Shown here one piece after another: positions 1-7,212 of a DNA stretch of 20,073 bases. The notes beneath the pieces are model-generated. The model was not told the DNA's origin. It did not search any database and saw only the letters and a program-made list of their open reading frames with translations. This stretch comes from Mucilaginibacter sp. (GTDB taxonomy: Bacteria > Bacteroidota > Bacteroidia > Sphingobacteriales > Sphingobacteriaceae): assembly GCA_028288315.1 (NCBI GenBank), contig JAQBNY010000076.1:1-20073 (forward strand), written 5' to 3'. The position numbers and the translations under genes were made by a program. The stretch's first letter is position 1. Each line of letters begins with the position of its first letter.

Positions 1-674
1 ACGAAATATTGAATAAAGAAATAAGTATATGGGGCGATAAAATAAAATGCCCGGTTGTTGGTGTGGTGAAAGATTTTAATGACAGATCTTTTCGCCATGA
101 TCTTGCACCATTGCTTATTACCACAAACAACACAATGTACAACCAGGCCGGAATAAAACTTGCAACAACAAACATTTCTTCTACCATGCAATCTGTTAAA
201 AAATTATTTGAGCAAACATTCCCCGATTTTGTTTATGAACACAGGTTTCTTGATGATAAAATTGAAAGTTTTTACAAACAGGAAAATCAATTAGCACAGT
301 TGTATAAAATTTTTGCAGCAATAGCGATATTCCTTAGCTGTCTTGGGCTGTATGGTTTAGCCTCATTCATGGCAGTGCAGAGAATAAAAGAGGTTGGTAT
401 CCGTAAAGTACTTGGTGCTACTGCAGGCAATATCGTTTATTTGTTTTCAAAAGAATTTATCATACTCATTGCAATTGCTTTTGCGATTGCTACACCCGTT
501 GCATGGTATTACATGCACCAATGGCTGCTGGATTATGTTTATCGCATCAACATCAGTTGGTGGTTATTTGCTGCTGGCGGACTTGTTGCAATAATTATTG
601 CACTTGCAACGATAAGTTTTCAGGCTATAAAAGCTGCGGTAGCTAACCCGGTAAAGGGTTTGAGGAGTGAGTAA
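1..674 (+). CDS. FtsX/MacB-type ABC transporter permease, C-terminal part (5' end outside window)
   Basis: The reading frame is open to the left edge of the window, so this is the C-terminal ~220 residues of a longer protein, and the TTG at position 9 is not its true start. The visible part begins at the end of a MacB-like periplasmic domain (PVVGVVKDFNDRSF, a recurring motif in Bacteroidota permeases of this family). It then has three hydrophobic segments (about nt 305-375, 450-525 and 555-630). Between the first two lies the conserved FtsX-domain signature RIKEVGIRKVLGAT. The ending NPVKGLRSE is also typical. Family knowledge: such permeases pair with a LolD/MacB-type ATPase and export peptides, drugs or lipoproteins, or act as mechanotransmitters. 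The substrate cannot be read here, and no ATPase gene lies on this side. No clear terminator follows. Family assignment is confident; specific function is not. Confidence 0.9.
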   Translation, partial: EILNKEISIWGDKIKCPVVGVVKDFNDRSFRHDLAPLLITTNNTMYNQAGIKLATTNISSTMQSVKKLFEQTFPDFVYEHRFLDDKIESFYKQENQLAQLYKIFAAIAIFLSCLGLYGLASFMAVQRIKEVGIRKVLGATAGNIVYLFSKEFIILIAIAFAIATPVAWYYMHQWLLDYVYRINISWWLFAAGGLVAIIIALATISFQAIKAAVANPVKGLRSE

Positions 675-810
675 GAGAGGGGAAGGTAACTAAATTACAT
701 TCGTCTTAATCTTTTGATTTTTAACAGCATTGTTGCATAAAAAAGTTCGTTGCTTTTAGTGAGGTTTGGTGTGGTTTACTATATTTACAAAACCAATACC
801 TATTTTTATT

Positions 811-995
811 ATGCAAAGGAGACGATTCATTCAAAACGAGGCTGTTACGGGCACCAGTTTTTTAGTGGGCACAGGTTTATCAGTATCTGCCTTTTATAAA
901 GGCTCTCCAAACAAAACGGCCATATCATGAACGATGCCGAAGCCACCAAACTATGGAGCCGTGAATACGCGCCCGGTTGGAACCTGAAAGTTTAA
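811..995 (+). pseudogene. Remnant of a Tat-exported oxidoreductase (Gfo/Idh/MocA-like), internally deleted
   Basis: Two short reading pieces in different frames look like the two ends of one lost gene. The first (811-930, 39 codons) starts MQRRRFIQ, a twin-arginine motif, then runs through a weakly hydrophobic stretch as in a Tat signal, and stops. The second is in another frame and overlaps the first stop (ATGA at 927-930). It encodes EATKLWSREYAPGW and stops at 995, only 19 bases before the DUF1080 start. That ending resembles C-termini of Bacteroidota Gfo/Idh/MocA oxidoreductases (A..L..REYR.GW), which also usually carry Tat signals and commonly sit beside DUF1080 genes. About 400 middle residues would be missing, with a frameshift at the junction. 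The two ends are seen directly; the family and the deletion are inferred. The pieces could instead be chance short ORFs. Confidence 0.5.
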
Positions 996-1014
996 CTCAT
1001 CAACTAATAAATAT

Positions 1015-2385
1015 ATGAAGAACCTAAAAACACTTTTACTGGCTTTAACAGCAATTGCCGGCATTCAAAGCGCATCGGCACAAACAAACGGTTATACTAA
1101 TTTATTTAATGGAAAAGACCTGCAAGGCTGGAAGGTACTGGCTGGCAAGGCAGAATACAAAGCCGAAAATGGCGGCATCACCGGCACTGCCGTGCTCAAC
1201 AGTGGCAATACTTTTTTAGTGACCGAAAAGGAGTATGGTGATTTTATTTTAGAACTGGATGTAGAAACTGACAGTACGCTTACCAATTCAGGTGTACAAG
1301 TGCATAGCCATTATAACCCTGCCGGGCATGAAGGCAAGGGATTGGTTTACGGCCGCCAATGCGAGATTGACCCAAGCCAAAGGCAGTGGACCGGTGGTAT
1401 TTATGATGAAGGCCGCCGCGACTGGTTATACCCAATGGAGCTAAATGCCAAAGCAAAATCTGCCTGGAAAAATGGTGCGTTTAACCATATTAAAATTGAA
1501 TGTATTGGTAATGCCACCAAAACATGGATAAATGGTGTAGCTACCGCTTATGTTGTAGATACTGTTGACAGTAAAGGCTTTATAGGGTTACAAGTACATG
1601 CTATTAATGACGCCGGGCAGGCAGGCAAAAAAGTGTTTTTTAAAAATATCCGTATTAAAACTACTAATTTAAGGCCAGAGCCATTTGCTAAAGGTATTTA
1701 CGTAGTGAACCTGGAGAAAAACACACTATCAGCATACGAAAAACAAGATGGCTGGAAACTATTGTTTGATGGCAAAACCAACACTGGCTGGCGAAGTGCA
1801 ACTTCTATGGCTTTCCCAACAAAAGGCTGGGAAGTAAAAGACGGTATGCTAAGTGTGCTGGGTTTTGCAGGGGGCGAATCTGCAAATGGCGGAGATATTA
1901 TTACTAATGACCAGTTTAAAGCGTTTGATCTGTCTTTTGAGTTCCGGATGTCTAAAGGCGCCAACAGTGGTTTAAAGTATTTTGTAACCTTGTCTGAGAA
2001 AACAACGGGCTCGGCTATTGGTTTAGAGTACCAGGTATTGGATGATGCCGTACACCCTGATGCCAAACTGGGCCGTGATGGTAACCGAACACTGGCATCA
2101 TTATATGACCTGATAACCGCTAAAAAGCAGGCAAGGTTTGTACATCCTATAGGTTCATGGAATACTGGCAGAGTGGTTGTTTATCCAAACAACCATGTAG
2201 AGCATTATTTAAACGGTATAAAAGTATTGGAGTACGAGCGTGGCTCAAAAGAATTCCGCGACCTGGTAGCCATTAGTAAATTTAAGGTATGGAAAGATTT
2301 TGGCGAAGCACCACAAGGACACATACTGCTGCAGGATCATGGCTTTGATGTGAATTACAGGAATGTGAAGATGAAGGAATTGTAA
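1015..2385 (+). CDS. Secreted protein with two tandem DUF1080 (3-keto-disaccharide hydrolase/LamG-like) domains
   Basis: This is a 456-residue exported protein. Residues 1-22 are a standard Sec signal (two Lys, hydrophobic core, SASA/Q cleavage region). Two homologous domains follow. The first covers about residues 26-215 and opens with YTNLFNGKDLQGWKV. The second covers about 245-455 and opens with GWKLLFDGKTNTGW. This LF(N/D)GKxxxGW opening is the hallmark of DUF1080 (Pfam 3keto-disac_hyd), a concanavalin-like beta-sandwich. Members are linked to hydrolysis or binding of 3-keto-glycosides and other sugars in the periplasm or outer layers. Partner Gfo/Idh/MocA enzymes oxidise the sugar at C3. 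The apparent remnant of such an oxidoreductase lies just upstream (811-995), so this gene may be an orphan of a broken pair. Transcription probably ends at the hairpin at 2430-2465. The exact substrate is unknown. Confidence 0.88.
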   Translation: MKNLKTLLLALTAIAGIQSASAQTNGYTNLFNGKDLQGWKVLAGKAEYKAENGGITGTAVLNSGNTFLVTEKEYGDFILELDVETDSTLTNSGVQVHSHYNPAGHEGKGLVYGRQCEIDPSQRQWTGGIYDEGRRDWLYPMELNAKAKSAWKNGAFNHIKIECIGNATKTWINGVATAYVVDTVDSKGFIGLQVHAINDAGQAGKKVFFKNIRIKTTNLRPEPFAKGIYVVNLEKNTLSAYEKQDGWKLLFDGKTNTGWRSATSMAFPTKGWEVKDGMLSVLGFAGGESANGGDIITNDQFKAFDLSFEFRMSKGANSGLKYFVTLSEKTTGSAIGLEYQVLDDAVHPDAKLGRDGNRTLASLYDLITAKKQARFVHPIGSWNTGRVVVYPNNHVEHYLNGIKVLEYERGSKEFRDLVAISKFKVWKDFGEAPQGHILLQDHGFDVNYRNVKMKEL

Positions 2386-2400
2386 GAAAGAGTCAAGAAT

Positions 2401-2492
2401 TAAGAAACAAGAAGAAAGTAAGCATACAAAAAGGTCCGGTACAATTAATGCCGGACCTTTTTTGTAGACCAAGTCTTGTCTCTTGGTTCTTA
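2401..2492. repeat. Imperfect inverted repeat bracketing the terminator
   Basis: Arms taagaaacaaga (2401-2412) and tcttggttctta (2481-2492) match as an inverted repeat at 11 of 12 positions and lie on both sides of the terminator at 2430-2465. The left flank is purine-rich and the right flank pyrimidine-rich, so the structure could extend further imperfectly. It may be a dispersed palindromic repeat next to the gene end, or a chance product of skewed composition. Confidence 0.4.
2430..2465. terminator. Bidirectional intrinsic terminator between the DUF1080 and bacilliredoxin genes
   Basis: Ten-base arms aaaggtccgg (2430-2439) and ccggaccttt (2451-2460) enclose an 11-base loop. A T-run follows on the plus strand and an A-run precedes it, so it can end transcription from both convergent genes (ending at 2385 and 2502). 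Confidence 0.85.
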
Positions 2493-2501
2493 TCTCTTAA
2501 A

Positions 2502-2912
2502 TTAACAGTACTGATCAAAAGCGCCTATAAGGTTGTCTGCAATCATTTGTGCAGGACGGCCTTCAATTTGATGGCGCTCAATAATGTGTACTAATTTACC
2601 ATCTTTAAATAAAGCCATTGAAGGCGAAGATGGAGGGTAAGGTAACATTAAATTACGTGCTGCATCAACTGCTTCTTTTTCCATACCCGCAAAAACAGTT
2701 ACCAATCTATCAGGGTGTTTTTCGTTTTGTGAAGCTATTTTAGCCGCAGGGCGTGCATTAGCAGCAGCGCAACCACAAACCGAATTAACCATTACAAATA
2801 CAGTACCTTCGCTTTTTATGGCTTGCTCTACTGATTGTGCATCTTTTAATTCTTCAAAACCAACTTTGGTTAGGTCTTCCCGCATTGGGGCGACTAAATA
2901 TTCTGGGTACAT
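2502..2912 (-). CDS. Bacilliredoxin of the BrxA/BrxB (YphP/YqiW) family
   Basis: This 136-residue cytoplasmic thioredoxin-fold protein matches the BrxA/BrxB family over its whole length. It has MYPEYLVAPMREDLTKVGFEEL at the N-terminus, the active-site block VNSVCGCAAANARPA (CGC motif), then VTVFAGMEKEA, PPSSPSMALFKDGK and ERHQIEGRPA. It ends with a Cys two residues after the conserved FDQ, as family members often do. In Firmicutes these proteins remove bacillithiol from S-bacillithiolated proteins. In Bacteroidota the same family probably reverses mixed disulfides of a low-molecular-weight thiol, although this window shows no bshA/B/C genes. It stands alone, transcribed divergently from the M23 gene, with a TACCTTTG promoter element just upstream of its start. 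Confidence 0.93.
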   Translation of the reverse strand: MYPEYLVAPMREDLTKVGFEELKDAQSVEQAIKSEGTVFVMVNSVCGCAAANARPAAKIASQNEKHPDRLVTVFAGMEKEAVDAARNLMLPYPPSSPSMALFKDGKLVHIIERHQIEGRPAQMIADNLIGAFDQYC

Positions 2913-2934
2913 AATTTTAAAAATAAATTAAATA

Positions 2935-2942
2935 CAAAGGTA
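2935..2942 (-). promoter_or_regulatory. Putative -7 element (TACCTTTG) for the bacilliredoxin gene
   Basis: Reading the minus strand, TACCTTTG lies 23 bases before the ATG and matches the Bacteroidota TAnnTTTG -7 consensus. A -33 TTTG is not well placed: the nearest is about 25 bases upstream, compared with the usual 19-21. Confidence 0.4.
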
Positions 2943-3034
2943 ACAAATCATTGACAGGTAAATTTTCCAAAATGGAATAATAACATTTTGCTGACGATTC
3001 CGTATAAGGAAGGTAAAGTTACAAATTAGGCTTA

Positions 3035-3069
3035 GGATCTTAATTTTTTTAAAATATTAAATTAGATCC
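3035..3069. repeat. Inverted repeat upstream of the M23/bactofilin operon
   Basis: Arms ggatcttaattt (3035-3046) and aaattagatcc (3059-3069) are complementary apart from a single-base bulge, and they enclose a 12-base AT loop. The repeat sits 40-75 bases before the M23 start, where an operator or 5' leader hairpin would fit. No T-run follows that would make it a terminator. Confidence 0.35.
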
Positions 3070-3108
3070 GGTTTTTAGCGCTTGAATACCCTAATTAATT
3101 AAACTAAG

Positions 3109-3987
3109 ATGAATCTAAAACGTACAAATTTTAGTACTATTATTATAGTTGATAAAAATCAACAAACCAAGACATTACAGGTAAAAACCAGTCATTTAAA
3201 ACGGGTAAAACATTATGTGGTTTCAATTGTGTGTGTAATTGCAACCCTTTCGGCTTTGGTTATATATTTAAACACACAAAATACTAAGCAGTTACAGGAA
3301 AAAGAGCAGTTGCTTGTGCAACTTAAAAAATTGAAAGAACAAGTCCCACCGGCTGTTGTATATGTTCCTAAGGAAAATACTGCCGCCCCGGCCAATACAG
3401 CCTATACTTATATTCAGTCTATTCAATCCAAATTGAAAAAGATAAATGATTATTTAAGTAAACGCGGACTAAAAGGTTTTTCAGTTAAAGGTGTTGGAGG
3501 TGGTACTGAAGAACCCAAATTATCAGCTAACGAGCAGTATTCGCTTTATGATGAGTATTTATCCCGTATGGTAAGGACAATAGCCTTTGTGCCAATGGGA
3601 TATCCAAGACTAAGCTCTATGACCTCGGTATTTGGTTATCGTGGTGATCCATTTAATTCAGAGCATGCCGAGTATCATCCCGGTATTGATTTTAAAGGAT
3701 CAAAGGGCGATGCGGTTAAATGTACCGCTAATGGAAGAGTAGTACATGCCAGTTGGTATGGTGGATATGGCAATTGCATTATTATTAAGCATATGAGTGA
3801 TTTTGAAACGCTATATGGACACCTTTCCCATATTGATGTAAAAGTAGGGCAGGAGGTAAAAGTAGGGGAGGTTATTGGAGAGGTAGGCTCAACAGGCCGT
3901 TCTACAGGGGCACATTTACATTATGAGGTTAGAAGAAATGGGAAGCCTGTAAATCCGGTTAAATTTTTAACATTAAACAACAATTAA
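3109..3987 (+). CDS. Membrane-anchored M23 family peptidoglycan endopeptidase
   Basis: This is a 292-residue protein with a ~35-residue basic cytoplasmic N-terminus, one transmembrane segment (about residues 36-54), a short coiled coil (about 58-78) and a linker. A C-terminal LytM/M23 zinc metallopeptidase domain covers about residues 170-288. The zinc-site residues are present: H190 and D194 in HPGID, H238 in YGHLS, and H269/H271 in HLHYE. The enzyme should therefore be active, cutting peptide cross-links of periplasmic murein. The next gene, six bases downstream, encodes a bactofilin. M23-bactofilin pairs are a widespread arrangement in which the cytoskeletal protein positions the hydrolase to shape the cell. 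The cytoplasmic N-terminal tail is a plausible contact site with the bactofilin. No TAnnTTTG promoter is obvious; an inverted repeat lies at 3035-3069. Confidence 0.93.
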   Translation: MNLKRTNFSTIIIVDKNQQTKTLQVKTSHLKRVKHYVVSIVCVIATLSALVIYLNTQNTKQLQEKEQLLVQLKKLKEQVPPAVVYVPKENTAAPANTAYTYIQSIQSKLKKINDYLSKRGLKGFSVKGVGGGTEEPKLSANEQYSLYDEYLSRMVRTIAFVPMGYPRLSSMTSVFGYRGDPFNSEHAEYHPGIDFKGSKGDAVKCTANGRVVHASWYGGYGNCIIIKHMSDFETLYGHLSHIDVKVGQEVKVGEVIGEVGSTGRSTGAHLHYEVRRNGKPVNPVKFLTLNNN

Positions 3988-3993
3988 ATACAA

Positions 3994-4386
3994 ATGGCCT
4001 TTTTTCCGAAAAAAAACAGAGACATGCTTGATCAGCAAATATCAACACTTATTAGCGAAGGCTGCATTGTAGATGGTAACCTAAAAGCATCTGCTTATGT
4101 TCGTATTGAGGGACAAGTTACCGGTGATGTAACTATTGAAGAGGGTTTAATACTTGGAGAGAAAGGAGTGATCAATGGGAATATTATTACTAAAGAAATG
4201 ATTGCCTATGGCTCTGTAAATGGTAATATAAACGCACACTCCCTTGAAATTAAAAGTACAGGTAAAATTACAGGGGAAATAAAGACCAGTACCCTCCAAG
4301 TAGAATCAGGTGGTTTTTATAAAGGAAACTTGTCTATGGCTCAAAATATATATAGTAATAATGGTAAAAGTGAACCTGCAACATAA
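3994..4386 (+). CDS. Bactofilin (polymer-forming cytoskeletal protein)
   Basis: This 130-residue protein is mostly a bactofilin beta-helix (Pfam Bactofilin, formerly DUF583), about residues 15-115. The signs are STLISEGCIVDGNLKASAYV followed by regularly spaced Gly/Val/Ile turns such as GDVTIEEGLILGEKGVINGN and GKITGEI. Short disordered tails lie on both sides. Bactofilins polymerise without nucleotides into filaments at the inner face of the membrane and recruit cell-wall enzymes. Here the partner is almost certainly the M23 endopeptidase encoded six bases upstream, and the two genes form an operon closed by the hairpin at 4425-4457. The start at 3994 follows directly on the M23 stop and gives the usual Phe-rich N-terminus (MAFFPKK), which may help membrane contact. 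Confidence 0.93.
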   Translation: MAFFPKKNRDMLDQQISTLISEGCIVDGNLKASAYVRIEGQVTGDVTIEEGLILGEKGVINGNIITKEMIAYGSVNGNINAHSLEIKSTGKITGEIKTSTLQVESGGFYKGNLSMAQNIYSNNGKSEPAT

Positions 4387-4424
4387 CAGATTCATATAAT
4401 GACAATATTATTTATTTGCATTTC

Positions 4425-4457
4425 AAAAAGCGATGGGTGTTAGTCCATCGCTTTTTT
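4425..4457 (+). terminator. Intrinsic terminator of the M23-bactofilin operon
   Basis: A 12-base stem (aaaaagcgatgg at 4425-4436 with ccatcgcttttt at 4445-4456) has an 8-base loop and ends in a T-run. The rest of 4458-4731 is AT-rich and holds no gene I can support. Confidence 0.88.
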
Positions 4458-4731
4458 GTTTACGGCAATTATTCCTCACCTTATGCCTTGTAAACCAATT
4501 ACCTAATCTTCCTTATATGCCTGTTGCTCTTATTAAAGCCGGGCATGCAACTATTAAATTTAATGAGGCAATAAAGCCATCTACTTATACAATTATAGCA
4601 CAAGAGATTGATTATAATGGCAACATAGGGTGCAATTATAAAAGATAATTATCTGTAAAACAGTTATTTCTAATAAATAATCTTAACATGTAAACCAGTT
4701 TGGCCGATTTCATTAAAATATTTATAATCAT

Positions 4732-4739
4732 TACTTTTG
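4732..4739 (+). promoter_or_regulatory. Putative -7 element (TACTTTTG) for ahcY
   Basis: TACTTTTG lies 16 bases before the ahcY ATG and fits TAnnTTTG. A TTTG at 4699-4702 is 29 bases upstream, too far for the usual -33 spacing, so only the -7 element is supported. No S-adenosylhomocysteine riboswitch-like structure is apparent. Confidence 0.4.
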
Positions 4740-4755
4740 TAAAAATTAAATAAAT

Positions 4756-6072
4756 ATGTCATCAGTAGAGACTACGTACGTAAAAAGTAAAGTGAAGGAT
4801 CCTTCACTTGCGGCTTGGGGTCGCAAAGAAATAGAATTGGCCGAAGCAGAAATGCCAGGTTTAATGGCTCTGCGTAAAGAGTATGGTCCGTCTAAAATAT
4901 TAAAAGGGGCGCGTATTGCAGGCTGTTTACACATGACTATTCAAACTGCTGTTTTAATTGAAACGCTGATTGAGCTTGGTGCCGAAGTTACGTGGTCGTC
5001 ATGTAATATATTCTCAACCCAGGATCATGCTGCTGCTGCTATTGCTGCTGCGGGTGTTTCGGTTTATGCCTGGAAAGGTTTAAACGAGCAGGAATTTGAC
5101 TGGTGTATTGAGCAAACTTTATTTTTTGGCGAAGATCGCAAACCGTTAAATATGATCTTAGATGATGGCGGCGATTTAACCAATATGGTATTTGACCGTT
5201 ATCCTGAACTGGTTGCAGGCATTAAAGGTTTATCTGAAGAAACTACTACAGGTGTACACCGCTTATATGAGCGTATGAAAGCAGGTACATTGTTAGTTCC
5301 GGCTATTAATATCAACGATTCAGTTACCAAATCAAAATTTGATAATAAATATGGTTGCCGCGAATCATTGGTTGATGCTATTCGCAGGGCTACTGATGTT
5401 ATGATGGCTGGTAAAGTTGGTGTTGTTTGTGGTTATGGCGACGTAGGTAAAGGTTCTGCAGATTCTTTACGTAATGCTGGAGTACGTGTTATCGTTACCG
5501 AAATTGACCCTATCTGCGCTTTGCAAGCTGCTATGGAAGGCTTTGAAGTTAAAAAGCTTTCAACCGCTATAGCCGAGGCTGATATTATAGTTACTGCAAC
5601 AGGTAATATGAATATTGTGCGTGAAGAACACTTCCGTGCATTAAAAGATAAAGCTATTGTTTGTAACATTGGCCACTTTGATAACGAGATTGATATGGCC
5701 TGGTTAAATAAGGCTTATGGCAATACCAAAATTGAAATTAAACCACAGGTAGATAAATATACTATTGATGGCAGCGATGTTATTGTTTTAGCCGAAGGCC
5801 GTTTAGTAAACTTAGGTTGTGCTACAGGCCACCCAAGCTTTGTAATGAGTAACTCATTTACCAACCAAACTTTGGCTCAAATTGAGCTTTGGACAAATGG
5901 CGGTGCTTATGAAAACAAAGTATATACCTTACCTAAGCATTTGGACGAGAAAGTTGCCCGTTTACACTTAGAAAAAATTGGTGTTGAACTGGAAGTTTTA
6001 GACCAAAACCAGGCTGAGTACATTGGCGTAACAGTAGATGGTCCGTTTAAACCGGAGTACTACAGATACTAA
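4756..6072 (+). CDS. ahcY: Adenosylhomocysteinase (S-adenosyl-L-homocysteine hydrolase)
   Basis: This 438-residue cytoplasmic enzyme hydrolyses S-adenosylhomocysteine to homocysteine and adenosine. It relieves product inhibition of methyltransferases and feeds the methionine cycle. The family blocks occur in order: MTIQTAVLIETLIELGAEV, then SSCNIFSTQDHAAAAIA (C83) in the substrate domain, then the NAD-binding GYGDVGKGSA from residue 226. Next come CATGHPSFVMSNSFTNQ, which closes the active site, and the C-terminal KPEYYRY tail, which contributes to the neighbouring subunit's NAD site. All are intact. The length is that of the shorter bacterial form, without the ~40-residue insertion seen in some homologues. 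It appears monocistronic: a -7 element lies at 4732-4739 and a strong hairpin starts 12 bases after the stop. Confidence 0.97.
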   Translation: MSSVETTYVKSKVKDPSLAAWGRKEIELAEAEMPGLMALRKEYGPSKILKGARIAGCLHMTIQTAVLIETLIELGAEVTWSSCNIFSTQDHAAAAIAAAGVSVYAWKGLNEQEFDWCIEQTLFFGEDRKPLNMILDDGGDLTNMVFDRYPELVAGIKGLSEETTTGVHRLYERMKAGTLLVPAININDSVTKSKFDNKYGCRESLVDAIRRATDVMMAGKVGVVCGYGDVGKGSADSLRNAGVRVIVTEIDPICALQAAMEGFEVKKLSTAIAEADIIVTATGNMNIVREEHFRALKDKAIVCNIGHFDNEIDMAWLNKAYGNTKIEIKPQVDKYTIDGSDVIVLAEGRLVNLGCATGHPSFVMSNSFTNQTLAQIELWTNGGAYENKVYTLPKHLDEKVARLHLEKIGVELEVLDQNQAEYIGVTVDGPFKPEYYRY

Positions 6073-6083
6073 TCTTTCAGACG

Positions 6084-6143
6084 AAAGATATAAGACAAAG
6101 GGATATGGTGAGAGCCATGTCCCTTTGTCTTATATCTTTTTCG
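6084..6143 (+). terminator. Very long-stemmed hairpin/terminator after ahcY
   Basis: Bases 6084-6102 pair perfectly with 6121-6139. The helix continues inward (one G-U) to 6108/6115, giving 25 pairs around a six-base loop, and ends in a T-run. Outer acga/tcgt (6081-6084 with 6140-6143) could extend it past a small bulge. It should terminate ahcY transcription, but the stem is about twice the usual length, so it may also be a palindromic repeat element. Confidence 0.8.
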
Positions 6144-6247
6144 TCACGCTGAATTATTTCGTGTGTTTCATTCACTTCATAGCCGAAAAAAGTATATTTG
6201 GCAGTGCGAAATTCCCGCCGCTTAAATAGGATTTACTACTATATTAG

Positions 6248-6275
6248 AAGGCCCCGATTTATCGGGGCTTTCTTG
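6248..6275 (+). terminator. Second intrinsic terminator between ahcY and pdxJ
   Basis: The GC stem gccccga (6251-6257) and tcggggc (6262-6268), with loop ttta and A-T flank pairs, is followed by a T-rich stretch. It lies 105 bases beyond the first terminator, which raises the question of what transcript it ends (see findings). Confidence 0.75.
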
Positions 6276-6361
6276 CTTTATACTGTTGACTTCAACTTGT
6301 AAAACAAGGTTAAAGTGATAAGCAATCATAAAAATGTTTTAATTGTTATTGATGGAATAAT

Positions 6362-6369
6362 GATATTTG
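6362..6369 (+). promoter_or_regulatory. Putative -7 element (GATATTTG) for pdxJ
   Basis: GATATTTG differs from TAnnTTTG in its first base only and is the same octamer found at the blaI-type promoter (11859-11866). It lies 18 bases before the ATG at 6388. A TTG at 6343-6345 is 16 bases upstream, slightly short. If this element is used, translation cannot begin at the in-frame TTG at 6367. Confidence 0.35.
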
Positions 6370-6387
6370 CCCAAAACATCTACTGCC

Positions 6388-7107
6388 ATGACGCGATTAT
6401 CTGTCAATATCAATAAAATAGCCACCCTGCGTAATTCACGCGGGGGCGATAACCCCAATTTGGTACAGGTTGCAAAAGATTGTGAGCGTTTTGGCGCACA
6501 GGGCATCACTGTACATCCAAGGCCCGATGAAAGGCACATTCGATATGCCGATGTTTTCGATCTGAAAAAAATTGTGACCACTGAATTTAATATTGAAGGT
6601 AATTGCCAGGAACAAAAATTTATAGACCTGGTTTTGGCCAGCAAACCCGAGCAGGTTACATTAGTACCGGATGCATTGGGACAGATAACCTCAAATCATG
6701 GTTGGGATACTATTACACACCAGCAATATTTAAAAGATATAATAAAGATATTTAAGAATGCCGGGATACGCGTTTCACTTTTTGTTGACCCGGTGATTAA
6801 TATGGTTGAAGCTGCTGCTACTACCGGCACTGACCGTATTGAACTATACACCGAAGCTTATGCCCATAACTATACCACTAACCGCGAAGAGGCTATTGCA
6901 CCTTATGTAAAAGCTGCCGAAGCTGCGAAAAAAGCGGACTTAGGCATTAATGCCGGGCATGATCTTGACTTACAGAACCTGAAATATTTTGCTGAAAATA
7001 TTCCCACGCTTGATGAGGTAAGCATAGGCCACGCCTTAATAAGTGATGCTTTATATTACGGGTTAGAAAATACGGTGCAAATGTACCTGCGCCAGTTGGC
7101 CGTATAA
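6388..7107 (+). CDS. pdxJ: Pyridoxine 5'-phosphate synthase
   Basis: This 239-residue cytoplasmic TIM-barrel enzyme is the last step of the DXP-dependent vitamin B6 route. It condenses 1-deoxyxylulose 5-phosphate with 3-amino-2-oxopropyl phosphate into pyridoxine 5'-phosphate. The recognisable family blocks are LSVNINKIATLRNSRGG at the N-terminus, GITVHPRPDERHI (H43, H50), FNIEGN (E70, matching the catalytic Glu), INAGHDLD (H191) and IGHALISDALYYGL near the end. I chose the ATG at 6388 because the E. coli protein begins at the same place relative to VNI.HIATLRN. An in-frame TTG at 6367 would add seven residues but overlaps the likely promoter. It is a single gene, with a terminator upstream and the gcvP promoter immediately downstream. 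Confidence 0.95.
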   Translation: MTRLSVNINKIATLRNSRGGDNPNLVQVAKDCERFGAQGITVHPRPDERHIRYADVFDLKKIVTTEFNIEGNCQEQKFIDLVLASKPEQVTLVPDALGQITSNHGWDTITHQQYLKDIIKIFKNAGIRVSLFVDPVINMVEAAATTGTDRIELYTEAYAHNYTTNREEAIAPYVKAAEAAKKADLGINAGHDLDLQNLKYFAENIPTLDEVSIGHALISDALYYGLENTVQMYLRQLAV

Positions 7108-7154
7108 CTATTGCTGCTTTACTTGTAAAACCATTGTCACTATAATATAACTCA

Positions 7155-7186
7155 ATTGTTATTCAATACCTAATATTGTACCTTTG
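7155..7186 (+). promoter_or_regulatory. Bacteroidota-type promoter for gcvP
   Basis: A -33 TTG (7156-7158) and a perfect -7 TACCTTTG (7179-7186) are separated by 20 bases, the expected spacing. The ATG of gcvP lies 26 bases downstream. No glycine riboswitch is visible in the 105-base gap. Confidence 0.65.
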
Positions 7187-7212
7187 CCTAAATTTTAAGG
7201 AATACCCATTTC

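Noticed and set aside
4433..4648. 71-codon open frame between bactofilin and ahcY
   Set aside because: It begins inside the terminator stem, has no recognisable family and no ribosome binding site. An internal ATG at 4518 gives only 43 unremarkable codons.
6367..6387. TTG start seven codons upstream of pdxJ
   Set aside because: The homologous E. coli start aligns with the ATG at 6388, and the TTG lies inside a likely -7 promoter element.
7108..7212. Glycine riboswitch upstream of gcvP
   Set aside because: The gap is short and AT-rich, has a promoter close to the start codon, and leaves only about 20 bases of leader, too little for an aptamer.
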